A DNA stretch of 64,000 nt from CAWGQN01 sp963824885 (GTDB taxonomy: Bacteria > Actinomycetota > Actinomycetes > Actinomycetales > Microbacteriaceae): positions 228,315 through 292,314 of the forward strand of contig CAWGQN010000001.1 in assembly GCA_963824885.1 (NCBI GenBank), given 5' to 3'. The notes under the pieces were generated by a model. The model made no database searches. It saw only the letters and a program-made list of their open reading frames with translations, and had not been told where the DNA came from. The position numbers and the translations under genes are program-made. This document shows positions 16,718 through 26,107 of this stretch, in pieces (position 1 is the stretch's first letter; the number at the start of each line of letters is the position of its first letter).

Positions 16718-17340
16718 TTCCTCCGACACGCGCTATCCCAGTTAATGCCCGATGTTGCCGCGTGCACTCCAAGACCACATACCGCTCCACCGATACCGCC
16801 CGTGGCCACTCCCACGGAGCCACAGACCACGACACCGCCAACACCGGCGACTAAGAAATTCCCCCAAAACGACTCAGGACACGCGTGAGCCCGTGCCGAA
16901 CGAACGGGGGTCACCGGCTCAAGCCGCACCGTGTTTCCGTCAACGACGAACTTGGCGTCCACCGACACGTCGACACGTTTCTTCAATTCAGGACCGCTCA
17001 ACGTGAGAAAAGGCTTCCCCTCGCGGTTGACCCCGACCACCGACTTGCCGTCCGACGCAACCTCCAGCGCATCGCCGTCGTGCAGAGTCACGGTTGCGTA
17101 AAGCTCCTCGAGAGCGACCGGTTGAGACGAGGGTGCGGACGTAATGGTGCGAATCCGGCCGTCACTTCCCGTTACAGAAATATCATTCGTCGATGCTGCG
17201 TGCGACGGAGGAAATTCAGGGGCAACTCCCGATGCGGTTGCGGCGTGCGCCGGAGACGCGAGCAGCGCTCCACAAACCGTCACAAGCCCCGCGGTCAGCG
17301 CAAACAATTGGGAAACCATTAGTAGCGAACTCCTGTTCAT
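16714..17340 (-). CDS. Secreted protein with Gly-zipper, three-Cys C-terminus (cassette 1)
   Basis: The ATG at 17340 opens a 208-residue protein with a Sec signal peptide (MNRSSLLMVSQLFALTAGLV to SPAHA, cleavage near 33). The mature part has a beta-rich region (~60-150). It ends in a hydrophobic glycine-rich tail with GVGGVVVCGSVGVATGG, three Cys and a final DSACRRK. This tail matches the remnant at 51951-52028 at 16 of 24 residues. Hydrophobic glycine-zipper tails occur in pore-forming bacteriocins, but the family is not one I recognise. Tightly coupled to the small membrane protein downstream. Confidence 0.7.
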   Translation of the reverse strand: MNRSSLLMVSQLFALTAGLVTVCGALLASPAHAATASGVAPEFPPSHAASTNDISVTGSDGRIRTITSAPSSQPVALEELYATVTLHDGDALEVASDGKSVVGVNREGKPFLTLSGPELKKRVDVSVDAKFVVDGNTVRLEPVTPVRSARAHACPESFWGNFLVAGVGGVVVCGSVGVATGGIGGAVCGLGVHAATSGINWDSACRRK

Positions 17341-17917
17341 CTCATTTGTTCGATTGAGCCACGTCCGATTCGCAGTCTGACTCAATGCACATATCAAGGT
17401 GAGGCTACCAATGAGTTTCCCGCTTTACAAGGTGATTTTAAAAGGTGATTTCTGTAACCGTGGTCTTTCGGCACTCTTCCCGCACGGTAGTCATAAATGT
17501 GCTCTGAGCTGAGGATTGAGGGCGCCCACATCGTGGATGAGAGGGGCGAATCAAAAACACCGGGATTGACGAATTTGAAAGCGTCCGCTATATAGCGCGA
17601 GCAACGAATTGGAAGTGCTCACGCGCGACGCAGGAGGCCAGAGGCACCGTTAAATGCTCGGTCCTCCACAACCCACTCCGAGATCACGAGGCAACAAGCG
17701 CCTCAGCGGCCCCGACCGAGTTCAGCGCATCACGAGCTGAATCTCAACCCAACACCAGACTCACTGGCGCCACACCCCTCACGAAAAGTGTCGCAGTGAC
17801 TGCCCATAACGTCGACAGCGCAGAGACAATAATTGCCCCGGCGCGCCAACACATTACTGTGCTCCGTCCGGGGCTTACGGAGCTAGTATACCCGGCTATT
17901 GTTGTGGGAAGAAACGC
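17341..17917. other. 577-bp intergenic region upstream of the Abi-like gene
   Basis: No convincing protein gene was found. It contains a near-consensus sigma-70 promoter at 17566-17594, more than 320 bp before the Abi-like start. A 28-codon frame from the ATG at about 17654 has a weakly placed AGGAGG. A second possible -10 (TAGTATACC) lies just before the Abi-like gene. A long leader or a small RNA could occupy the stretch between. Confidence 0.4.
17566..17594 (+). promoter_or_regulatory. Near-consensus sigma-70 promoter TTGACG-N17-TATATA
   Basis: TTGACG at 17566-17571 and TATATA at 17589-17594 are separated by exactly 17 bp. It points toward the Abi-like gene, but 324 bp separate it from that start codon, so it would give a long leader or a separate short transcript. 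Confidence 0.5.
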
Positions 17918-18589
17918 ATGAAACCGATTGATCCCGCAGCCATTGCACGCCTCACCGACGCGATTGGCGTCAAGCGCTTCAACACGTTTATGAACGCAGC
18001 GGGAGGGAACGCGACCGAAGCCATCAGGCTTTACTCGTGGAACGTTGAAGCGTCTGCAAGCCTGTGGGGAGGTTTTCACATTCTGGAAGTAACTCTGAGA
18101 AATGCTTTCCACGCTGAGCTGAGCGACTTACTCGAACGGGCCGACTGGTGGACGGTCGCGCCGCTCAACATCGAAGACAAGAAAGCAGTCTCCGACGCCG
18201 CACGATTTCTGCGCCGCACAAAAAGAAATTCTTGGATACCAGATGATCTGGTCGCAGAACTCAGCTTCGGATTCTGGATCGGCCTTATCGCGAATCGATA
18301 CCACGCACGATTCTGGACTCCCGCCCTCCAAAACGCTTTCCCCCACTATTTAGGACGCCGCGGGAACCTCCACACGGCTCTCGAGCGCCTCAGGAAGCTC
18401 CGCAACCGCGTTGCACATCACGAACCAATTTTCGAACGCGACCTGCACTACGACCACACAATGCTCCTCTCCCTCCTGGGTTACGTTAACCCTGCCGCGC
18501 GCACGTGGGCACATTCCCACTCCCGTCTGCCCGCAATTCTCAAAGGCAAACCGGCGACTCTCGACGGCACCAGACCAACACGGTTCTAA
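17918..18589 (+). CDS. Abi-family HEPN protein (AbiD/AbiF-like abortive infection)
   Basis: This 223-residue, mostly helical protein has the Abi_2 arrangement: an N-terminal helix with RLYSWNVEASASLW, HILEVTLRN at ~54-62, and the HEPN signature R162-N-R-V-A-H167 in LRNRVAHHEPIF. HEPN R-x4-H pairs are RNase active sites in Abi, Cas and toxin proteins. The expected role is RNA cleavage and growth arrest on phage infection. No antitoxin gene is adjacent. It is followed 225 bp later by another R-x4-H protein, and both sit at the island end next to tRNA-fMet. Confidence 0.82.
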   Translation: MKPIDPAAIARLTDAIGVKRFNTFMNAAGGNATEAIRLYSWNVEASASLWGGFHILEVTLRNAFHAELSDLLERADWWTVAPLNIEDKKAVSDAARFLRRTKRNSWIPDDLVAELSFGFWIGLIANRYHARFWTPALQNAFPHYLGRRGNLHTALERLRKLRNRVAHHEPIFERDLHYDHTMLLSLLGYVNPAARTWAHSHSRLPAILKGKPATLDGTRPTRF

Positions 18590-18814
18590 CGCGCCTCGGT
18601 ACGCCCCACCCGACCGCTCAGCCACACGCAAGCAGGAGCCGAACTTTCCAACTCCAATCACGCCCCCGTGATCGCCCGCCACACCGGAAAACGGTAGCGA
18701 ATTCGACCGTCTCCCCAGGCCAAAAGAAAATTGACACGGCCATAACGCGACGTCGTTGTCGATGTTTTAATTGAACAGTAACCCGGCGGCTCAATTAAGG
18801 ATTCCCACAGAGAG

Positions 18815-19951
18815 ATGCCCTCAGCACAAGGAGCGAACGCGTCGGACAAGCGCGATCCAGTCGGTTTCCGTCGTCGAGCGATTGAACCGGCAGGTTTCCG
18901 TTCTGCGCTTCCGCACGGTGCACTAGCCGCATTTTTCGCCGAATTAGCTGGCGTCAAAAATACGATTACTGCGACGCTGCGTACTGAAATCCAAGCAAAG
19001 GTCGATATCGGTGCGTTGTCCCGTATCTTTGAGCCTTTGAATACACGGTGGATCACGACACTTCGGCCGCCTGTGTTCCCGACCATCGAGGTTCCCGGTC
19101 TCGCTGAATTCCAAGCAAAGGTCAGGGGCCAGGTGTCAATCGCGGCGAGTGTGGTAGCACAACACACCCAGCAGTTTCGTTCAATTCAAGCGTCACTTTT
19201 GAAGGTAGATACTGGTGCGTTGTCCCGTATCGTTGAGCTTTCCCGTCTCGCTATGCTGCCAGAGACTCTCAACGCTGCGATCAGTGTCGACTGGAACCAG
19301 CGAGGTTGCCGCGACGTCTTTCCCGCCAACTGGCCAATCAATTTCGGCGGTAACCATCAGACGATTGCGGAAATACTCAATGTCGAGGGTGTTCCACTGA
19401 CTTGGGTACCTCGTCAAGAGGTGGTTCTCAAACTCATTTCTGCGCCGACTTTCGAAGCGCGGGAGGCAATTCTGCAGAAACATCGCCGCGAGATACTCGA
19501 GGATTGCACCGACATTATCAACGGACTCGACGACGATTTCATGGCAGGGCAGATCCCACTCGCGCGCGAGGCTATCGCCGCTTTCAATGGCGGATTTCAC
19601 GCAATCGCGGGCGCTTCAGCGGCTTTGATTATCAACTCCATTGTCGAGGGCCTCAACTGGCCAACAAAACACCACAGCCTAAGACGCCAACACGCGTTCA
19701 CTCCAGCAACCAAATTGGGCAACCTAATCGAACGCTCCACGCGCGCACCATTCGTCTCGTTCTACGCGGAATGGAACCCAAAGTCTGGCCAACCGGCGCC
19801 ACGCGGACTCTCCCGCCACGTGGTCTCCCACCGCATAACCGACGCGCATCTGCATATGTTGAACTGCCTAAAGGGATTAATGCTCATGGCATCACTCATG
19901 AAAACCGTCAATCACCTGCAACTCGGCCACCGCGTTATGGCGGTCGCGTAA
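18815..19951 (+). CDS. Hypothetical protein with C-terminal HEPN-like R-x4-H motif
   Basis: 378 residues. The N-terminal part has short internal repeats (VDIGALSRIFE near 63, VDTGALSRIVE near 131; EIQAKV and EFQAKV). The middle is helical and acidic. The C-terminal ~110 residues contain R334-H-V-V-S-H339 followed by a hydrophobic helix (LNCLKGLMLMASLM), the layout of HEPN-type or RHxxxH proteins in phage-defence loci. No membrane segment is certain. The ATG at 18815 has AGAGAG upstream. Possible RNase or defence effector. The family is not securely recognised. Confidence 0.6.
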   Translation: MPSAQGANASDKRDPVGFRRRAIEPAGFRSALPHGALAAFFAELAGVKNTITATLRTEIQAKVDIGALSRIFEPLNTRWITTLRPPVFPTIEVPGLAEFQAKVRGQVSIAASVVAQHTQQFRSIQASLLKVDTGALSRIVELSRLAMLPETLNAAISVDWNQRGCRDVFPANWPINFGGNHQTIAEILNVEGVPLTWVPRQEVVLKLISAPTFEAREAILQKHRREILEDCTDIINGLDDDFMAGQIPLAREAIAAFNGGFHAIAGASAALIINSIVEGLNWPTKHHSLRRQHAFTPATKLGNLIERSTRAPFVSFYAEWNPKSGQPAPRGLSRHVVSHRITDAHLHMLNCLKGLMLMASLMKTVNHLQLGHRVMAVA

Positions 19952-20194
19952 ACAGTGTTCTCCCTCTCGGGCTGATACCGCATCATTGCTTCCACCTGAT
20001 GCACGCAATATCGATAACCGGGAATTGCCAACGAACGATTAAATACCTGCCGGAACGCCCACAATTACCCTAAAACAGGGCGCGCAAAAAAAGCGATGCC
20101 TCATGAAAATCGTGCACTAAATTCACCCGCAATCGCGAGCACGCGGGGTAACAGGTCTATCGCGAGGTGAATTCCAGCGAGCCGGTAACGCAAG

Positions 20195-20222
20195 AGTCCC
20201 GGCCTCGCGGGAGGCCGGGACT
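20195..20222 (-). terminator. Hairpin terminator after tRNA-fMet
   Basis: A 12-bp GC-rich stem (20195-20206 with 20211-20222) with a 4-nt loop lies immediately past the CCA end of the tRNA gene. It likely ends tRNA transcription and marks the border of the accessory island. Confidence 0.7.
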
Positions 20223-20229
20223 TTCGACG

Positions 20230-20306
20230 TGGTTGCGGGGACAGGATTTGAACCTGTGACCTCTGGGTTATGAGCCCAGCGAGCTACCGAACTGCTCCAC
20301 CCCGCG
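20230..20306 (-). tRNA. tRNA-fMet (initiator, anticodon CAT)
   Basis: 77 nt including an encoded CCA (20230-20232). The acceptor stem CGCGGGG/CCCCGCA has the C1-A72 mismatch diagnostic of initiator tRNA. The anticodon stem ends in three G-C pairs around loop CTCATAA. The T arm contains GGTTCAAATCC. Its 3' end faces the accessory island at 5.8-20 kb, the usual orientation when tRNA genes serve as integration sites. Confidence 0.95.
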
Positions 20307-20379
20307 GCACAAGATGACAGCCTAGCACGCCGTCATCGGGCGAAAAACCGCTCCAGACAGTCCCGTGATCAGCCGGGAA

Positions 20380-23303
20380 TTAACCGCCGGCTCCCGGCGA
20401 TTCCGCGGCGACGGCCGCCGCAATCGCCTTATTCAATCGGTCAACCGCGGCGCCGTACGCGGCCCAGTTTCCCGACTTGAGGGCCGCGTCCCCGTCGGCC
20501 GCGGCTTGCTTTGCATCGTTCAACGCGGATCGAAGCGCGGGATTGGTCGACGATTGCGCCGCGTTGTCGGGTGGACTCGACGGTGCCGCATTCGTCGGCA
20601 CGTTCGTATCGCCCGCGACCGCACCCGAATCGCCGCCAAAAAGCACGTCGAGAGACTGCGTCAACGTGCCCTCGAACGCGATCTTTTGCCCGAACGCCGT
20701 GAGAACCTTTTGAAGAAGCGGATAGCTCGTGTCGCCCGTCGACTGGACGTAGACGGGTTGAACGTAAAGAAGACCGCCCCCGACGGGAAGAGTCAAGAGA
20801 TTCCCGTTAACACTTTTGTTTGCCCCTGGCGCAACAGGTTGAGTTCTTGAGAAACCTTCGGATCCGCATTGAAATTGTTTTGCACTTGGCCGGGACCGGG
20901 AACCGTGTCGTCTTTCGGAAGCGTCGCCAAACGGAGCTTGCCATAATTGTCGGATCGAACCCCCGCTTGAGAACCCGCGTCGGCATCGGCCGTGAGATAC
21001 CCCGTCAAGACGCTTCGACTCGAATCGCTTTTCGCGAGCGGAATATACGTCGAGTACAGCGAAAACGCGGGCGCCTCTTGACCCGGCATTTGCATGGTCA
21101 AGTAATAAGGCGGCTGAAGGGCCGTCTTATTGGGTCCGAATACGGGATCGTTGGGCGTCGTCCACGCGTCTTCTCGCGAATAAAATGACCCCGCGTCGGT
21201 CACGTGATATTGGCCCAAGACCGCTCGTTGAAGCTTGAACAGGTCCGCCGGATACCGCACATGGCTCATGAGCTGACTAGAAATTTCAGACAGCGGTTTG
21301 AGCGTTCCGGGAAAAACCTTCTGCCACGTCGTCAAAATTGGATCATGTTCATCCCACGTGTACAGGACAACCGTGCCATCCGCGGCGTCGACGGTCGCCT
21401 TGACCGAATTACGCACGTAATTCACCGAGTCGACCGCGTTCGGTTGCGTCGGCGTCTCCGAATCGGCAATCGACGACGCCATGCTTTGGGTTTGCGAATA
21501 CGGGTAATTCGAACTCGTTGTATACGCATCGACAATCCACTTGACGCGCCCATCCACGACCGCCGGATACGCCGACGAATCGGTCGTCAAGTAGGGTGCG
21601 ACCTTTTCAACGCGCTTGATCGGGTCGCGATCATAGAGAATTTGAGAGTCTGAATTGACAGCGTCGGACAAAAAGATTTGCTCCGACCCGAACTTCACCG
21701 CGTAGACGAACTTCTTGAAAACGTTGTCGAGCTTGGGCCCGCCATTTCCCGAGTACGTCGTGTAGGTCTGCTGCGCGCCCTCCGATCCCGACGGATAATC
21801 GAGCTCGACCGGCTTTGTCCCCTCGGGGCCGCCCACTATCGAGTAGGCCGGGGAGTTCTGACCAAAATAAATGCGCGGTTCGTAGGGACCGAGCGCACCC
21901 GTACTGGGAATTCCCGACTCCATTAAAACGGGCTGCCCGTCGGGCGAACGCCGGTTCCCGTACGCCGCGACGACGCCGTACCCGTGCGTGTACACAATTG
22001 CGTTGTTGTACCACGTTTGCGCGTCGGTGAGACCGCCCTGGTTGAGTTCGCGCGCGGCAATCACGGCGTCTTCGGTTCGCCCGTTGATTGCGTATCGGTC
22101 AACCGCAAGATTGGCGGGAAAGCGATAATACTGTCTGAATTGCTGCAATTGGGCGAAAGTTGGACTGATGAGAGCGGGATCCATGATTCGAATACTCGCG
22201 GTCGTCGTCGCGTCAGACCGAAGAGCGCCCGGTTCGGCCGTCGTCTTCGCGTTGTATGGAATCTCTTCGAGGTTCTCGACACCGTACGCTTTGCGGGTCA
22301 TGTCAATGCTTCGCTGAATGTAGGGCGCCTCGAGAGTCTTCGCGCTCGGGTCCACCTGGAATTTTTGGACGATCCACGGATACAGCGTTCCGAGCACAAG
22401 AGCACTCACGACGAGCAAAACGGAACCGATCACGGGAAGACGCCATTTTCCGACAATGGCAGTGACGAAGAACAAAATCGCAACGACCACGGCGATTCCC
22501 GACAAAATAATGAGGCCCGGAATTGACGCGTTGACATCGCTATACGACGCGCCCGCAATGAGCCCCCTCTGGTTGAATACCGTCGAATACTGATCGAACC
22601 AGAGACTGACTCCTTGCAACACGATGTAGCAGCCCGCCGCAATTGCGATCTGAACGCGAGCCGGTCGCGATATGCGCACCTCACGACCGCTCAATCGAAC
22701 CGAGCCGTACAAATAACTCGTCGCGATCGTGGCAACGCCCGCAATGAGCACAACCGCCGACAAGAATGCGATGATCCCCTTGAAAAAGGGGAGATCGAAC
22801 AAAAAGAACGAGACGTCGAGTCCGAACTGCGGATCCGGCACACCGGTCGGCGTGCGATTGAAAAACATGAGGACGACTTGCCAGCGGGCTGCCGCCGCGA
22901 CTCCCGCGAAAAGACCGAGGAGCGCGGGAATGCCGTACACCGCGACGCGCCTCAACGGCTCGATCACCTGCTGATACCGATCAAGCTGCGAGTTGAGCTT
23001 TGCGTACACGGGCCTCAAGCGGTAGGCAAGGTCAATACTCACCCACACCGGAATCGCCATTGCGAAAAACCCCGCGCAGAAAAGCACGGCAACCGCGATC
23101 CACTGCGTCGTGAGCACGCTCAAATACCCCACCTGGTCGTACCACAACACGTCGGCGTAGAGGCCCGTAAAGATAAAGAACGCGACCACAATCGCGGCAA
23201 CGATTGCGAGGGTAATCAACGCAACGATTCGACGTCGGCTCTGAGGGGACGATGGAGAAGTCAACTGGCTGCCTCGTGCTCGTGAAAAAGTGGGGGTCAG
23301 CAT
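20380..23303 (-). pseudogene. UPF0182 family membrane protein, interrupted by one frameshift
   Basis: Together two frames encode ~974 residues, the normal UPF0182 length. There are seven N-terminal membrane helices, a large extracytoplasmic domain, and an acidic/Ala-rich tail. The first frame ends at 20793 after LLRQGQTKVLTGIS. The family continuation (SVNGNLLTLPVGGGLLYVQP) is in the -1 frame and runs to 20380. Restoring one A in the run at 20814-20817 would mend it. Either sequence error or a recent mutation that removes the last ~145 residues. Start taken at the ATG 23303. A TTG at 23351 is also open. Role unknown. Confidence 0.85.
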
Positions 23304-23382
23304 CCCATCGTAGGCGGAAGCCGCGGCAAGGAGTACCCCCGAATCGATCAAATGCCGCCGCGCGACACTATCGTGATCGCTT

Positions 23383-24485
23383 CTAGTTCCCCGTGCACGT
23401 CGGCAAGGCTTTCACGTCGCCGCCCGTGCGGACCGTCTTGAGTGCGTTGAGCGCCCCGTCGAGAGTTGACACGGCAAACACGGTCAGGCCGTCGGGAACG
23501 CGTCCGACAACCTCGTTGCAGTTCGCCGTTGGGGCGAGAAAAAAGTCGCGCCCGCGTCTTTCGCCCCCGCGAGTTTCTGCCGAATTCCGCCGATTGCGCC
23601 GACGTGACCGCTCGAATCAATCGTGCCGGTCCCCGCAAACGCCCGCCCGCCCGTGAGAGCCTCGGGCGTGAGCTTGTCCACAACTCCGAGAGCAAACATC
23701 ATTCCCGCGCTCGGCCCGCCCACGTCGTCGAGCTTAATATCGACCCGAAAGGGAAAATCGTACGCGGCGCTCGTGCCGATTCCCACTTGCACCGCGTCGT
23801 TCGATAAGCGCGGGGTAACCGACACGGTCTGAGCGGATCCGCCGCGCACAATGCCAATCGACGCCGGCGCGGCCGTACCGTTCGCGCGAATGACGGTGCG
23901 CAGCTGATCAAGCGTCGACACGGGCGAGTTATTGACCGTCACAATAGAATCGCCCTCCGCGAGAACGCCCGATGCGGGCGAATCAGGCGCGACACTCGCG
24001 ACCGTGACGTGCGTTGCGAACGGGATGCCGAGAGCCGTCAAAGCCGCGGCGACCGCCTCTTTTTGAGAATCGAACATTTGCGCTTGGTTGTGCGCGTTGC
24101 GTTCTTCGGTTGTCTCCGTCGGCGGATAGACCGATTCGACCGGCACGACCGCCTTGTGCGGGTCGAACCACGCGAGGGCGACGTCGAGCCAATTCGGCAA
24201 GTGCTTCGGATCGCCCACAACTGAAACCGTGAGCAAATCGAGAGATCCGCTCGTCTCGAACGATTCTTTTCCCGAAATCGAGATGAGGGGAACCTGCGTT
24301 CCAGAGTGATTTGCCGTGCCGAGCGTATTGAAAACCTGACCCGGTTCTTCAATCACGTACGGCGACGGAACGATCCCGAGAAGAATGCCCGTCGCGAGCG
24401 CAACAATCAAGAGAATGAGTCCCGTCGGTCGCTGTTTTCGCCCGGAAACGGGGTTGTCCGCGCGTCGGTCACGAGAAATTTCCAC
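23383..24485 (-). pseudogene. YlbL-like PDZ / Lon-type serine protease, one frameshift near the C-terminus
   Basis: Residues 21-40 form a membrane anchor, ~125-225 a PDZ domain and ~230-320 a Lon-type protease domain with catalytic Ser259 (GGPSAGMM) and Lys304 (GIRQKLAG). The main frame stops at 23484. The expected ending (FFLAPTANCNEVVGRVPDG through TCTGN) is in the neighbouring frame to the TAG at 23383. One base missing from the A6 run at 23539-23544 explains it. Both catalytic residues precede the break, so a shortened protein might still fold. Divergent from the DUF2342 gene, as in other actinobacteria. Confidence 0.85.
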
Positions 24486-24675
24486 CGCGTGTCCCCCTCT
24501 CTCCGGATCTGCTCATCGAGCCCGTGTTCGCGACAGGCGGACAAAGCGGGCCCTCTTGCTCGGGAAAATGCAATCAACAGTATCTGTTCTGGGGTTAGCG
24601 TAAGTTAATCGCCTGAAAACCGGCTGCACCATTTGTCCGGCACGACGTGACCGACCAGCGAAGGGGTGGCACCAC

Positions 24676-26046
24676 ATGGCCGACACCGCAGACTCCGACC
24701 CGGAAGACGAGTTTCGTGACATGCTTCGCGAACTTCTCTCGAGTGGAGCGCCAATTGACCCCGCGAAATTTGCGGGCGCCGCGGGCTTGCCGACAGATCC
24801 GGCGACCATGTCGCAATTACTCGGCCAGTTACACAACGCGATGCGCGATGGAAACCAAGGCATCAATTGGGACCTCGCGACGGATCAAGCGAAAAGCCTC
24901 GCGCAGAGCGCATCGAAACCGATTCCGCCCCACGAGCGCGCCGATTTTGAGCAAGCCGCGCGCGTCGCGGCCCTGTGGCTCGACGAGGTGACGCAGTTAT
25001 CTGAATTGAATGCCGAGCCAACGCTCATTAGTCGCACCGAGTGGGTCACTCAAACAATGCCCATTTGGAGCCAATTGTCTGAACCGGTTGCCACGAGCAT
25101 TTCGGATTCACTCACGCACGTTCTCGAAGACCAGGCCCCCGAAGAAATGCAAGGCATGATTCACAGCGCGAGTCAGCTCATGCGATCAATCGGAGGAACC
25201 CTCTTCGCGATGCAACTCGGCCACGTCGTCGGCCAATTGGCGACCGAGGTGGTGTCGGGTGGCGACGTGGGAATACCCCTTCTCAACGACGGGCACGCGG
25301 CTCTCTTGCCTCAAAACGTCGCTGAATTTGGTGACGGCCTCGATATTCCTCCCGACCAGGTTCAGCTCTACCTCCTCGTGCGCGAACTCGCGCACGCTCG
25401 CTTGTTTCGACACGCAAAATGGTTGCGATTGCACGTCATGACGACCGTCGCCGACTACGCGCGCGGCGTGCGAATTGACACTGATCGCCTCGCCGAACTC
25501 GCGGAAGACTTCGACCCGGCCAATCCCGAAGAACTACGCCAAGCAATGGTCAGCGGCGCACTCATTCCGCCGAAAAGCGAAAGCCAATTGGCGGCTTTGG
25601 CTCGCCTCGAGACGATCCTCGCGCTCATTGAGGGGTGGGTAGACGTGACGACAGCCGAAGCAACGAGTCGCCTTCCCAAAGCCGCGGCAATCGCCGAGAC
25701 CGTGCGTCGGCGCCGCGCGACGGGCGGACCCGCCGAGAGCGCCTTCGCGACGCTCGTTGGTTTGGAGTTGCGACCGAGACGATTGCGCGAAGCCGCCATG
25801 ATGTGGCAAACGGTCACGGACGCGGTCGGACGCGACGGTCGAGACGACTTGTGGTCACATCCCGACCTCATTCCCACGAGCGACGACATTGACGATCCCT
25901 CGTCGCTCGTCGAGCGCGTTACGGCGTTGACGAGAGGCGAGAAGGCTCCGCCCGATGATTTCGACCGCGCCCTCGAAGACTTTTGGCGCGACGAAGACGA
26001 TGGAACGGGGAGCGACACGGGCGAGAAGAGCGCGCCACACGAATAA
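24676..26046 (+). CDS. DUF2342 zinc-metalloprotease-like protein
   Basis: 456 residues, the actinobacterial family annotated as zinc-dependent metalloprotease or F420-associated hydrolase. The central helix QLYLLVRELAHARLFRHAKWLR holds the degenerate RExxH in place of a strict HExxH. The C-terminal ~40 residues are acidic (DFWRDEDDGTGSD). It lies between the divergent PDZ protease and the cyclodehydratase-like gene, a conserved actinobacterial neighbourhood. Whether it has protease activity is unproven. Confidence 0.85.
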   Translation: MADTADSDPEDEFRDMLRELLSSGAPIDPAKFAGAAGLPTDPATMSQLLGQLHNAMRDGNQGINWDLATDQAKSLAQSASKPIPPHERADFEQAARVAALWLDEVTQLSELNAEPTLISRTEWVTQTMPIWSQLSEPVATSISDSLTHVLEDQAPEEMQGMIHSASQLMRSIGGTLFAMQLGHVVGQLATEVVSGGDVGIPLLNDGHAALLPQNVAEFGDGLDIPPDQVQLYLLVRELAHARLFRHAKWLRLHVMTTVADYARGVRIDTDRLAELAEDFDPANPEELRQAMVSGALIPPKSESQLAALARLETILALIEGWVDVTTAEATSRLPKAAAIAETVRRRRATGGPAESAFATLVGLELRPRRLREAAMMWQTVTDAVGRDGRDDLWSHPDLIPTSDDIDDPSSLVERVTALTRGEKAPPDDFDRALEDFWRDEDDGTGSDTGEKSAPHE

Positions 26047-26107
26047 GAAGTGGGCGACTTGTGGATGAATTCGGCGCCATCCGCGTGTCGTGCGAGATGA
26101 TCGGCGC

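Noticed and set aside
20234..20275. Integration site (att) repeat of the tRNA-fMet 3' end on the far side of the island
   Set aside because: I looked near 5.7 kb and found no copy of the tRNA end, and no integrase is present, so no att site is claimed.
23348..23695. 115-aa Arg-rich minus frame near the PDZ/Lon frameshift
   Set aside because: It is the third frame over the protease end. The true ending is the frame reading FFLAPTANCNE to TCTGN.
24513..24866. 117-aa minus frame overlapping the DUF2342 gene start
   Set aside because: Antisense of the conserved DUF2342 N-terminus. No family or start signal.
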